Part shown: positions 36,775-48,555 of the stretch, in pieces
Layout: each line of letters opens with the position of its first letter
Position numbering within the stretch: position 1 is the first letter of the stretch
Origin: Athripsodes cinereus
Taxonomy: Eukaryota; Arthropoda; Insecta; Trichoptera; Leptoceridae
NCBI GenBank assembly: GCA_947579605.1
Contig: OX388307.1
Coordinates: 9,711,237 to 9,775,236 of the forward strand
DNA: 64,000 nucleotides
Reading direction: 5' to 3'
The notes under the pieces: generated by a model
Database searches by the model: none
What the model saw: only the letters and a program-made list of their open reading frames with translations
What the model was told of the DNA's origin: nothing
Made by a program: the position numbers and the translations under genes

Positions 36775-39700
36775 TTATTTTTCTCTTGGTTTCAATCCAA
36801 GCCAAAAACCTTTCTCTGAATGCATATTAAATGTGTCCCTTCTGAGTTGAATAGGATTCTGTGTCTTTGCTGTGGTTACTATGTCAAACTTCAGCAGTAA
36901 TTTGTATATAACAACTTTAATTTCCATCAAAGAAAAACGTGATCCTGAAATCATAAAATAAGTTTAAGCGATAATAGATTGTAAAAATTAAAAGAATACT
37001 TAGTAGCATTTCATGCAACAGCTATGCGATAAGCTTAAGTTATGTTTTTTATTTTATATTTTTTTATTTGTGAAAGATTCATTGTATTTTTATATTGAAC
37101 CTCGACTTTTAATGTCTGTTTTCAAATATTCTATTCTAACATACTACAGAGTAATGTCGTCCGGTAGCTTAATTGGACAGAGCACACCTCACGAAAATGA
37201 TGATGGTGAATGACTGCAGAGTTAAACAATATTATTGACAATACTAAAGCTAGGTACCTAGGTATATTTAAATTATTTTTTTCAATATTCTCTAACTGAA
37301 CATGAAACTCTGCTCTATTAGAAAGTTTTAGAAACCGATTTTCCATTATTAGTCCGTTTAGTTGGTAGACATCGCATTTGAGCGATAAACTCGCCCTCTG
37401 TTCATTGAATTGTATAACTGTTATTTTTATGATACTGTTTTATTTTGTGATATTGTAACCAATGTACAGTGAAGAATAAAATAAATAAATAATATATAGT
37501 AGAGCTTGTTGTTATGTAAATGCATCTTAATAGAAAAATAGTAATCAAATAAATTTATTACAATAAGGATATTACCAGTACAGTTCCTAGGACCAACACC
37601 AAATGGTATAAATGTAAATGGTTTAATATTGTCTTTATTCTCATCTGAGAACCTCTCTGGATCAAACACTTCAGGGTTTTTGTAATATTTAGGATCGTGA
37701 TGAATGGCATAAATCGGAATCCATATTGCATTACGTTCAGCCAACTGAAATACATAAATTCAGCTAAATTTAAACTGGTTTTTTCTTTTATTAAGTTGGT
37801 TCAAATTTAAGTAGAGTACACCTCAAGATATCTTTGAAATTATCTTATCTTACTAAATTGATAAAAAAAATAAAGGATATGGACAATATTTTTGATATAT
37901 CGTTATCTTGATTACCTACTCGTTTTGTTTACTTTTTACATTACTCTTTGCTAAATATACACTGTCTGTCAATATACCTGTAATACAATCTATTACATTT
38001 TCAATGACATAGGTATAATGCGACTGGCTTAGGACTGAAATCAAACAAATACATATATATCCAAGTAAAATGTCAGTAGAATACAAAAACTAACTGAATT
38101 TTAACTGTTTTCAATAATTTCTATTTTTATGTATATTTCGTAGGATTCGACTGTTTTAGAAAATGTTGTTTTACAGAAATTAACATTACATAAAATATTT
38201 CTACACACTTAGTAGAAAAAAATAGACTTGTACAATCTCTACTCCAAACCAATACACAAAATACACGTGATAATTTCCTTACGTGGACTTCCTCTCCGTC
38301 TTTATTAGGAGCAGGTAATGTGTACGGCTTAACACACTGTCTGTCTGTAGCTACGACTGGTGGCCACTTTCTCAAAGTTTCAGACACAACCATATCCATG
38401 TACTTCATCTTCTGCAGACAATCATACGTCAATTTCCCATCAATACTGGCTTCTACTTCATCTATCTCTTTCTGCAGCCTTCTTTGTATTTCAGGATGTA
38501 AAGCCAATTCGTGTGACAGGAAGCATAGTAAGGTTGATGATGTGTCGAAACCAGCAATGAGGAATAACGCTGCTTGTGCCACTAGCTCATCATCAGTCCA
38601 TTCTGAAAAATAATGAGTAATATTAACTGCTTAGATTATCAAAACAGACTCAAAAAGCTGGAATTATGATCAAATGTTCTAATAATTAAACCCTCCTTTA
38701 CACGAGACTTGTCTCTATAAGGAGGATGTTTAGATTTAAGTTTTATCAAATAGTCTATGTATTGTCATGTCTGTATAATTGTTGTTAAATAAAATAAATA
38801 AATAAAAAAAAAACATGTTCTGAAATATTAACTTTAATCACAAGATGAAAAATCATGATAATTCCTTATGTAATTACCCCTTCTCCCCGTTTCTTTCACC
38901 GTAGACGACTTCTCCACTGTAGCAAACCCGGCATCCTTGCTATCTTCATTGGAGTCGTGCCTCAGGGTTCCCTTCCTGGCCTCCATTAGTAATTGTATCA
39001 TATCGTTTCTCACAACATTATTATTCTCTCTATGTTTCATAGTATCAGAAACTAAAGTCCGATAGTAATCAGTTATTTTTTTCGAAAATATTTGGATTCC
39101 TAAAAACTGTTATAAGTTCTATTAAAATATGTCTTATTATTATTATTTTTCAAGTTATTAGATAACATCTAAAACAATCGCATCCATGCCAAATGTTTAA
39201 TAGATATACGATGAAATTAAATTATGAATGCTCTACCTACCTTTGCTAATCGTGGTAAAAACATGACGAAGAGAAAAGCTAAAAATCTTAATCCGGCAAA
39301 ATTCGCTGTCTGCTTTCCTATCACATAGAATTGGTTATTCATCTCAGTGAATGAATTCGTTTCTAAGCCAAATGCAATGGTAGCAATCACATCATTTGTG
39401 TACCTGGTGAAGGCATCCTTCATCTCTAATTCTACTAATCCTCGTACTAAAAAGTAAATTTAATACACATAACCTCAAACAATGGTTACTTGTAAAAATA
39501 TCATCGATAAACCTAATCGAACTCAAATACTTATAAATGATATTACCTACTCGTGAATTGCATTCCACCGTTAATTTGTTTAGAATAGGGTTAATAATTT
39601 CATTCGGCGAAATTATTTGTATTTGTTTTATGTGCTGGTTATATTAATTATTTAATAAAATCATTCAAATGATCTAGAGTTTGTGTGTTCACATTGTGAA

Positions 39701-41193
39701 AAGACATTTTAAACATATTTGATATCAATAAAACACTGTTTTACTTTTCACTATTAATTTATTATTACTCAAGCGCTTTCGTCAAGTTAGCTTGACATTT
39801 TCAAGAGAACTAATTACAAGAAAAATTTTTCTTAAAGTCACATGCAACAACAATATTTTTTATATGTAGGTACCTAAAAATAAATTAATAGCGCTTGAGT
39901 AATAATAAATTAATAGTGAAAAGTAAAACAGTGTTTTATTGATATCAAATATGTTTAATAAAATCATGATTTTCTATGATAAAATACAAATATACCTATG
40001 AAGGATAATTTTTATTCCGGTGTTTACTCGAAACTTTAAATTTCCAGAATTCAAGAATTAAAAGGTCTAATAGTTATGTTTTGTTTTCCTCTCACCTTTA
40101 TTTTCGCATATATCCATTTCCTTTACATAATAATCTGTCATCTGTTCTCCACAGTCTATAATGAACTGAAACATTCCTTTCATTTTGGAGCCTGTAAAGG
40201 CAGGACTCAGAGTAGCTCTCATGTCTCGCCATTTCTGACCTAAGATGAAAAGTTTTACCCTTAATAAATAAATTTATTTATTTTTATTTAAAATCATACA
40301 CGGCGTGAGCCTTTTTTTATGTTACTGTTTATGTAACTTGTTAACAATTTTTACATGTTAACAAAAAAAACAGTATGACAGACAACAACAACAACAAAAA
40401 CAATCAAATTTAAACATTATGTATGACACATTATATCTCCATTTACCTCGAAGACTAATCAGACTGTTTCCGAACAATATATCTGCACTTTCATTTATAT
40501 ATGACATATGATCCTCAAAATGATCGAAGTCTTTAATTGCGACTAATTTAAGTAAATCCAGATCTTTGATAATAATCAATGGCTCAGTGAATTGCAGAAT
40601 CCCAACGTATCTGTAATGATGAACAGAGAATTAAGTTTAAATATTTTCACATTTCATTGGATTTTTAATATTTCATTTATTAGTCGTTTAAGAACTATAA
40701 AGCATTAAATTATCATAATGCAGTAGATTACACCAACTCCTTTGGCTTTAGTGGTACATGGTGTGTCATCGTAAAACATCTTATTGTGGAAACTCCTTTC
40801 AAAAAGAACTAAAAATTATGGCCTTAAGGTTTAAGTGGTACGTGGTAATCATTGTGTCTTTTTTTTTCAAGGTCATCCACTCGTTTGCGAGTGATAATTC
40901 ACTCTTAAAAGAATTTGTTGCAGTCTATTGAACTGTAAAATTAGATGTATTTCTTATTTATCTAATACTTTTGTTTACCTTTCATCTGGGTATCGCGTGC
41001 AAATGTCCATTATAAAGTCATTCATGTGTTGTTTTTGCATCACCATAGGTAACATATGGCCAAAGAATGGAAGGTAAGCAGGTGGACTCTTAACTCCCCG
41101 TCTCCTAAAGTATCCATTCATCCACCAGCCTAGGGCCAGTGTAAACACTAGTAAACCTGTTATTCCGTACAATATGTTTAACAAAATAAACAT
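36775..41193 (-). CDS. CYP9-like P450-3, complete
   Basis: Eight exons, 5'->3': 41193-40979, 40610-40447, 40239-40096, 39446-39241, 39106-38878, 38602-38283, 37744-37576, 36944-36775; all GT-AG; 538 aa. Start ATG 41193 follows an acceptor (TTTCCAG) by 10 nt. Domains: anchor (about 5-24), proline hinge, C-helix WRDMR (W130, R134), I-helix AGFDTSST (336-343), ExxR ETLRKWPP (E394, R397), PERF (455-458) and heme loop FGVGPRNCTG (Cys481). The residue after the heme Cys is Thr; the others in the array where this residue is visible have Ile. A polyadenylation signal AATAAA lies 22 nt past the stop (36753-36748). Exon 7 is almost identical to that of P450-1. Likely microsomal monooxygenase; substrate unknown. 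Confidence 0.94.
37360..37495 (+). repeat. Retroposon 3' tail (R4)
   Basis: TTGGTAGACATCGCATTTGA, GCGATAAACTCGCCCTCTGT and an AT-rich end with GAAGAATAAAATAAATAAAT. In intron 7 of P450-3. Confidence 0.6.
39711..39956. mobile_element. Foldback element with perfect 67-bp arms
   Basis: Arms 39711-39777 and 39890-39956 are exact reverse complements over 67 bp (outer end AAACATATTTGATATCAATA, inner end TCAAGCGCT), separated by 112 bp. No ORF. In intron 3 of P450-3. Confidence 0.92.
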
Positions 41194-42727
41194 GACTGGT
41201 ATCTGGAAAATATTTTTTTTTAAAGAATATATAATTTATCAACCGACGGTTCATGATGGAAATCTAAATTAATTATTTATCAATCAAACAAGATTTATAG
41301 TTATTCCAATGTTGACTGACTAAGCTGGACACTGGACAATCTTCGTAAAAATGAGGCACCTCCCCACTCAAATCCCCAAAAATCTCAAAGAAAAAATTAT
41401 TAAATATTCTATATTTTCAAGTGCTACCTACTTTGTGAAAATGCATTATTAAAGATAATATTTAAATTAAATCAAGCACTGTTTCATTCCACCATGAGAT
41501 TGTTTTAATTATTAGAACGTTTTCAACTATAATGTAGTCATCATCAGAAATAACACAATACTAAATCTACAATTCAAGGCCATACAACAATTTAAAATTA
41601 TAAGACATACATAATAATACCGCTACTAACATGAAGTGGTAATGGTGACACTGATCAGAAAAAAATATAGGGAAAATATAAATTATTATTAGACATGCGT
41701 AATACCGCTATTATTAATTAATTTTTCCTTATTTTATTCATTCATTTCAATCTATTACGATTATTTTATTTGTTAATAATGCATTTTAATCACAATTTGT
41801 TACTTTTCATTATTTATTAATCTTCTTTATTCACTTATTATTTGTTTATTCGTTCACTTGAATCTATTAATCTTATTTGTTTGTTTAAAATACATTTTAT
41901 AATGATTTCTTACTTTTATTTGATTTTAGATATTATTTTATTAATATCAGTTATTTTAGAAGGATTAACTATGTAACAGTTACGAGACATTTTGAATGTT
42001 TTTTTAAGTATTCTACAATGCACATCCGTTACTTGATTATTTAAATGGCGATTGATTTCGGTAAACCTATACCATTGACGAGCGATATAATACTGACTAA
42101 TATTAATTTACTCTTATTTTATTCATTCATGCTATTCTATAAAACTTCTCAGGTTGCAAGTTCACTTATTGAATTTATATTTTGTTTTCATGTTCTATAA
42201 TTTATTTATTTATTTTATTCTTCTTGGACATCAACATTTACAGAACAAAATCAACAAATCAGTTTACATAAGAAAAAAAATGTGATGATATTCAGTGACG
42301 AGACTATCACTATATTATAGAGATTTCTTCCATCCAACCACGTCACATTAACATTTAAAACAAAATAAAATAAATTGATAATTATAAAAACACAAACAAT
42401 TAGAAAATTGATCGCGAATATGTAACATTATAAAATTATAAAACCATAAAAAACCAGCATTTAATTGCAAATATTTTGATTAGAAACATATACCTACCTA
42501 TTAATAAAATTTTGTAGAAATGTAAAAATGTCAACTGAAATGAAAACTCGTTGTGTTATTAAAAATGTTATACCAAGTCTTCTATAAATTAGATAGCCCA
42601 TGAACTATCTGCGAACAACAGACATACAGGTCGTTCATTGTCTTTGTATGATAAATTTATACTTATGGTCTTTCTAGGTACTAAACTGGTAATGGAGAGA
42701 AGTTCAAAGTAGATAGCTACACATACG
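41194..42727. other. Upstream region of P450-3, no gene seen
   Basis: AT-rich. 41475-41600 resembles a decayed retroposon end (CACTGTTTCATTCCACCATG, ATAATGTAGTCATCATCAG). The promoter and leader exon of P450-3 should be here or beyond the mariner. Confidence 0.35.
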
Positions 42728-43855
42728 TACTTAGGCAGATTGATAAGTCAGGTAAAAATGGATGAAGCAGTGATACTAGCATAAAAGTTATGACATGTTT
42801 GGACAGGTACTTGCTTTGAAGGAACATACACGAAATTACATACTGAAATTTGAATTTGGAATTGTTTTTTCAGTTGTTTTGACCGGACAAGTCGTTCTTT
42901 TGCTGTTAAAATGGGAAAAAGTGAATTTAGAGTGTTGATAAAACACTACTTCTTACGCAAAAAAACCATCACGGACTCAAAGAAATGTCTTGATAACTAT
43001 TATGGTGAATCTTCTCCGTCATTTAAGCATCTCATATGAATGAGTTTTCATAACCTTTCATGTTAATTTGCGTATTTAAAAATTTCAGCAAAATGGCTGC
43101 CGCGTTTGTTGAAAATTGATCAAAAACGTGAATGAGTGACACTTTCCCAGGCTAATTTTCGGCTGTTTGAACGAAATTTAGATGAGTTTTTACACCGTTT
43201 CATCACTGTAGATAAAACAAGGATTCAACTTTACACACCAGACACAAAATAATAACCAAGCAGTGGGTGGAAGCCGGTGGAAGTGCTCCGAAGAAGGTCA
43301 AGGTGGTTCCATCAGCAGGCAAAGCTATGGTTAAGGTTTTCTGGGACGCACAAGGTACAATCTTAATTCATTTCCTCTCAAAATGGAAAATAATTAATGG
43401 AGAGTATAACGCTACACTTTCGATCCAGTTGAATCAAGAAATCAAAGCAAAACGGCATTATCTTGCCAAGAATAAAATTCTGTTTCACCACGATAATGCT
43501 TCTGCTCATTCTTCCGCCATTGCAACGGCCAAGCTGGTGGATTCACGCTACAAAATGCTTCCCCATCCACTATATTTTCCTGACCTGGTTCTCAGTGATT
43601 CCTACCTTTAACCAAACACGAAAAAATGGCTTGGGGGACGAAGATTTGCAACTGATTTGGAGGGTATCTCCGAAACTATGACGTATTTTCAGGGCCTTGG
43701 AAAAGATGACAACAAAGAGTGGATCTAAAAACTCCAGCATCGTCTAACAAAGTGTATAGCTCTAAAAGAAGATAAAGTTGAAAAATAAATATCATCCATT
43801 CGAAAAAAGTAACTCTGTGTTTCATTTTTACCGGACTTATCAATCCGCCCTCGTA
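42728..43855 (+). mobile_element. Dead mariner transposon (D34D)
   Basis: Terminal inverted repeats: left TACTTAGGCAGATTGATAAG, right (reverse complement) TACGAGGGCGGATTGATAAG, both continuing into GGTAAAAATG, with a TA at the ends. Internal remnants of one transposase are FRVLIKHYF near 42935, FLHRF near 43190, a KVFWDAQGT block near 43340, FHHDNASAHS near 43485 and PHPLYFPDLVLSD near 43565. The second and third catalytic Asp are 34 residues apart; the first sits in VDKT instead of the usual MDET. Stops (for example after 43250) and frameshifts disable it, and at 1128 bp it is slightly short for the family. Confidence 0.88.
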
Positions 43856-43934
43856 TAACTATATAATTATATATTATATAAAATAAGGTAAAATGCATAA
43901 TTATGATGTTTTACTCAACTTAACACTAACATGC

Positions 43935-44045
43935 ATTAATTGTGTCGGTGCACACGTAGTAGAATTCCATAATAATGCAATTTGAAACAAGTGTTCCTTT
44001 CTACTATTGTTTGTTAATTCGCAGAGAGACGTCTTTCGACTTATA
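43935..44045 (+). repeat. Dispersed repeat R5
   Basis: Second copy of the unit at 12083-12200 (GGTGCACACGTAGTAGAATT, TTGAAACAAGTGTTC, AGAGACGTCTTTCGAC). Origin unknown. Confidence 0.6.
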
Positions 44046-44136
44046 AGGTCATTATCAATCTATTATTTCTATCTATAGATACTTCTTCTTCTACAATCTA
44101 TGAATATGTAATAAATGAATGAACAATATTCTTTTT

Positions 44137-44440
44137 CTATTTCTCCTTCTTCTTCTTCTGCTTATAGTAGATCATTGATCTGTTTGTTCGGAATTTGTTT
44201 CCTCTTGCGACGCTGAAGACCAACCTGTCCTTCCATCTTTTAGGTGGCCTTCCAAGCAATCTTTTTCCTAATGGAGTGTCATTCGCGGCGATGTGAGCTA
44301 ATCTATCACTACTCATGCGGTCCACATGGTCACTCCAGAACCGTCTTGTCTTCTTGCTCCACCGGACGATATCTTCAGTTTCACATATTATTCTTATTTC
44401 GGTGTTTCTGATTCTGTCTCTGAGGGTTTTGCCCATGATT
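44137..44440 (-). mobile_element. RTE-like LINE C-terminal fragment
   Basis: MGKTLRDRIRNTEIR, then KKTRRFWSDHVDRMSSDRLA and GRPPKRWKDRL match the RTE-like C-terminal block. Short, with a simple (AGAAG)n-like 3' end. Confidence 0.72.
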
Positions 44441-45366
44441 GGACGTAGAGTTTTAATTTTTTCTATTTGCTAAAATTAAGATCATGCATTAAAGAGTTAA
44501 GTTCGACTTTACCCAGGGAATTAATATAATATTGAAAAAATAAAACACTGTATGTAAAAGGTGATTAGCTTAACCTCATGAGACACGAAGTAGTTATCGT
44601 TATTTTTTACGATTAAACTTGACTGCAATAGTTTGCAAGATTACGAAAAACTGTAAACCATTGAAAATCTATTGAAAAGTACAATTAACATCGTTTTGGT
44701 ATAAAACTAGTAGTTACTTTTGCAAAACTTTATTGGATTTTCAAAATAATAATGCGTAGTAGGTAGGTATACTATACAGTAGGTTTCAAGAGAGTGAAAT
44801 TATGTGTAGTGGTATACTTAGTGTTGTGGAATTCTCAAGAAATAATTTTAAGTAGAGAATTTTCCGAGAATTTTTTTTATTTTTTATTTAACAGTATAAT
44901 AATAATAATAAATACTTTATTCAATCAATAAATAACAATGTACAAATGTTCAGATAATTTATCACTAATATGGCTACAATTAATTATGGAAACAAAAAAA
45001 TGTTAGGTACCTACATAGAAAAAAGTGCTAATAAGATGAAAAATCTTGATGTTTGACACCCCACATGCCCATATTTAAGTTAAAAAAAAATTGCAGGTAC
45101 GTACATGGAAAAAAGTGTTAATAATCTCTGATTTGGCCCTTAATCAGCCCCACAAATTTTTGGATCAGGTTGGCTGCGAAGTGTACTGGGCGAAAGGTCA
45201 TAATACCACTAAGAAAAATTATGGAGAGAAATTTCTCTTCCATCAGAGGAGAAATTCTCGGAGAAATTTCTCGTTCTCGAGAATTTTCTCTTCTCACATC
45301 ACTAGGTATACTATACAGTAGGTCTCAAGAGAGTGAAATAATGTGTAGTAGGTAGGTATACTATAT

Positions 45367-45461
45367 ACCTACAATAGCTTGTACGCGACTAACTTCGCAC
45401 TTTCAACACACAAAAACAACGTAGAGAGCGCGATTAAGTTAGTCGCGTACAGACTATAGGT
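45367..45461. repeat. Short hairpin (95 bp)
   Basis: ACCTACAATAGCTTGTACGC and the rest of a 29-nt left arm pair with AAGTTAGTCGCGTACAGACT in the right arm, with a ~40-bp loop. A copy of the neighbouring GGTCTCAAGAGAGTGAAAT motif lies on each side (45320 and 45459). Confidence 0.65.
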
Positions 45462-45548
45462 CTCACGAGAGTAAAATAATGATAAGGACCCTAATTATTT
45501 GAAATTAGACTAGTTAGTAATACTTTATTGAATACCTTTCGTTAGCAG

Positions 45549-45730
45549 TTCGTCGGTAGCCTGGAGGTAGAGTCTTGGCCTCGTGAGCAAGGGGTCCGGG
45601 GTTTGATACCATTCGATGCCGGCAAACTCCCCTTTCACGACACAAGCTTTCAGTAGCTTACTGTGAAAGGTGTATAAGGTTGTATTTGGGTTTATAACAA
45701 AACCCAAATATATATCTTTTAAAAAAAAAA
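45549..45730 (+). repeat. tRNA-derived SINE S1, best copy
   Basis: tRNA-like head with A box TAGCCTGGAGG (45557-45567) and B box GGTTTGATACC (45600-45610), followed by CCCCTTTCACGACACAAGCT, TATTTGGGTTTATAAC and a terminal A10 tract. Other copies at 5043 and 26592. Confidence 0.82.
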
Positions 45731-45953
45731 CCTGAACATGGCTGTAAATTGTCGTTATATAATACGATTCTTTTGTTCTTATATTAAATATTTTGTTTTA
45801 TAATACAATAATAAGATTTACCATTTATTTTTTCCCTATTTTCGTCTTCGTTTTTCTTTTCCAGTTTTTGGTATTTATATTTCTTTTCTTATTACGATAT
45901 TTTACCTATATTTTTTCTTTTTCCAGAAATTTTACTTTCTGAAAAAAATTATT

Positions 45954-46374
45954 GGTGCGTGGATGACCGGTGTGGCATGGCGGCCAACGCACTTGTCTTT
46001 GAGTTACGAGGTCCCGGGTTCGATTCCCGGCCAGGGCAAAATGAAGAATGACCTTTTTCAAATTATTCTGGGTCTGGGTGTTACATGTATGTGTGTTCAA
46101 TGCATTGTATATAATATGTGTATCGTCGTGTTAGTACCCATAATACAAGAGTCATATCTGAGTTTGGGACTAGCTCGGCCTGTGTGAATTGTCTATACAT
46201 TAATACATTTTAATCTGGGAATCTTAATCATATACAGTATTTGTAAACATTTGTGCATTCTGTAATTGGGTTAATACTATACCTAATTGTTTTATACTAT
46301 ATTTATGTAAAAACCTGTAGAAATGCCAATAAAGGAAAATAAAAAAAATAAAATAAAATACATGTTATGTTATA
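45954..46374 (+). repeat. tRNA-derived SINE S2, best copy
   Basis: Head with A box TGGCATGGCGG (45972-) and an exact B box GGTTCGATTCC (46017-46027), then the body GGGTCTGGGTGTTACATGTA, CCCATAATACAAGAGTCATA and GACTAGCTCGGCC, ending in AATAAAGG and (AAAAT)n. Tails of the same family at 12235, 16101 and 56212 (inverted). A functional tRNA is unlikely: no acceptor-stem closure is evident. Confidence 0.82.
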
Positions 46375-46956
46375 AAAACAGCATTGGGAACAAAGTTTGT
46401 GTTTTCGCAGAGCATATTATAAGTAGGTATATATATGATTATCATTTTTTGAATAGGTACCCTACGAAGTTTTAAAAAAGACTGTTAGCTTCAGACCGAC
46501 TTTTCGTGCAGGATTCAAGCTGACATCAGCTGGGGCGTTGCAAGCTTCAGCGGCACGAGTGTTGTGAGAAGTCACCTGGAATTTTCATCTGTTGTTTGTG
46601 GTCTTCAGTATACTTCGTATATTGACAAACACCTGAATAATTTAACTGCTCATATTCTTTATGTTTGATGAAATAAAATAATAAGAAAATAGTTATTTCC
46701 TTGAGATCACATAGATTTTAAAGAACTGTTTCCTACAATTAGATTTTACTAGTTTTATTTTTTTACTAAAGTTGTAAATGCGTTAAGGGTTAAGTGATCT
46801 GTTTAATTAATGCTGGTGTTACAATTATTTTTTGTGACTTTTCTTCAATTTTGTTTAACTATTATCCTATTATCAATTAGTACCTACCTTTATTTAAATT
46901 TTAATATTTTTTGTAATACCACTATTAATATATATACCTACTTTTTCGTTTTTATT

Positions 46957-46960
46957 ATTA
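46957..46960. repeat. Target-site duplication ATTA (left)
   Basis: Matches ATTA at 52100-52103 on the other side of the LTR element. Confidence 0.7.
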
Positions 46961-47265
46961 TAGTGTATGGACTTTGGTACACTGAACAGGTTAAGTGAAC
47001 CTTGAACCTTGTTTACAAGTAAACAGTAGTTATGATGAGTGAGTAGCAATACTATGTAGTCTATATAGGTTAGCTCACTATAGGGAACGCATTATTATTA
47101 AGACGACCTTCACTTGCGCTGTTAGGCTGCGTGTTTGACAGATTGTGTTCGACAAATTGTAATAGGAATAATTGTTTAAAATATATATTTGTGTTAAATG
47201 TAAAATATCAGTGTTCGTAATTTATAAAGAACCTATTATTGTTATACTTGAGACAGTATACAATA
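46961..47265 (+). repeat. 5' LTR of Gypsy-type element
   Basis: 305 bp, TAGTGTATGG...ACAATA. It agrees with the 3' LTR except for one 3-bp length difference near 46992 (GTTAAGTGAACC against GTTAAAACC). The exact first base could shift by one to four positions. Confidence 0.88.
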
Positions 47266-47267
47266 CG

Positions 47268-47282
47268 TGGCGCAGTCGGTAG
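47268..47282 (+). promoter_or_regulatory. Primer-binding site (tRNA-Ser type)
   Basis: TGGCGCAGTCGGTAG, two bases after the LTR. This sequence is used by 17.6/297-type elements with tRNA-Ser. Confidence 0.75.
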
Positions 47283-47389
47283 TTTCACAAATAATATATT
47301 GTCGACACGCAACAATAGTTTTATTTCCGCGCCGAAAGTTATTGTCGGCGGTACGCGGAAAAAAAAAAATAAAGTAAAAGGCAGTCTAC

Positions 47390-47680
47390 ACGAGTAAGGA
47401 GGCAGGAGTCTCCAAAGCCAGCAGTTGCAGGTAGCAGCAAAGAGACAGGAGTCTCAAGGAGCCAGTGGGCAGGTTGCAGATAGCAGCAGGGAGACAGGAA
47501 GTCTCAAGAGCCAGTTGAGGCAAGGTGCAGGCGGCAGTGGAAGACAGGAGTCACCAAGCATCCAGGCGGAGCCAGTTGGTGGATCCAGGAAGCCAGGAGA
47601 GAGGAGAGGTCCTTCAAGTCAGCTAGGTGGAGTCCATTGCAGTGGCAAGGAAATCCAGAAGACCGGGCGATTGTAGGAGT
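47390..47680 (+). repeat. Leader with imperfect GACAGGAGTCTC repeats
   Basis: Untranslated leader of the LTR element; repeated GAGACAGGAGTCTCAAG and AGCCAG units. The 83-codon frame here is not considered a gene. Confidence 0.6.
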
Positions 47681-47736
47681 CTCTCATTCTAAGATAAGTC
47701 AATTTTTTATTCTTGGTTGTTGCCTGTTCTTTCGAA

Positions 47737-48555
47737 ATGACTTTGAGAAGTTTGGAGCCGTATTGTCATAAGACAATGAGCTGGCCTTCCTACAGAACAA
47801 GGTGGGAGAACGCCTTGCTGTTAAATGATGAAAACTGGACTGATGATAAGAAACGTGCGTTTCTTATCACATCGCTGTCTCAAGGCAGTTTCAAACTGCT
47901 ATCTGATCTGTGTTTTCCAGCTTCTGTGGAAAAACAGTCATACAAAGAGTTGACTAAGTTATTTGACGGCTATTTTAAAGAAGAGAAAAGTGTTTTTGAA
48001 GCCCGGGAAATTTTTTTCAAGGCTACTCAAGGTCATTCTAAGCATAGATTGTAAGTTTGGTACTAGATTAGAAAGTAATATAAAAGATTTGTTTATAATC
48101 GGAATTAAAGATAAAGATATTAAACAACAACTATTTTTAAAATGTGCAAAAGATAGAATTTCTATGAGTAAAACAGTCGCAACTGCTTCCAGTATAGAGC
48201 ATATCTTAAAGAGTAAACAAGAGGAAATTGGTTTAGTTTCTCGACGAAATAGTATATCAAATAGATCGGATGCGAGTAGCTCGCCAAATAGATCTAATAA
48301 TAATTCAAAATTAGGGAAAAATGTACAACCTTCATTTTCAAGGTCGAACTCAGGTAGTTTTAAAAAAGATAATTCACGTAAAAATGTTTCATGTTTTATT
48401 TGCAAGGGTAGTCATTATAAATCGGAATGTAAATTCAATAAAGAAAATTTTTGCACGAAATGTAAATCGAAAAGTCATTGGACTAAACATTGCTATAGAG
48501 TTCAAAGTATATATAGTTTGAACGGGGATAAGAGTTCCGGATTTATAATGATAGA
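47737..48555 (+). pseudogene. gag of LTR element, frameshifted
   Basis: The first part (47737-48054) encodes the start of a capsid-like protein in one frame; from about 48030 the reading continues in the next frame. The junction lacks the residues expected between the two halves, pointing to a small deletion. Two CCHC zinc knuckles follow (48392-48430, C-x2-C-x3-H-x4-C, and 48450-48495, C-x2-C-x4-H-x4-C), the RNA-binding part of nucleocapsid. Confidence 0.78.

Noticed and set aside
45960..46030. Possible functional tRNA gene
   Set aside because: A and B boxes are present but no acceptor-stem closure or anticodon arm could be drawn, and the unit continues into a SINE body repeated elsewhere.
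47425..47676. 83-codon Gln/Gly/Ser-rich ORF
   Set aside because: Falls in the repetitive untranslated leader of the LTR element, before gag.
47959..48405. 148-codon minus-strand ORF
   Set aside because: Antisense shadow of gag/zinc-knuckle coding sequence.
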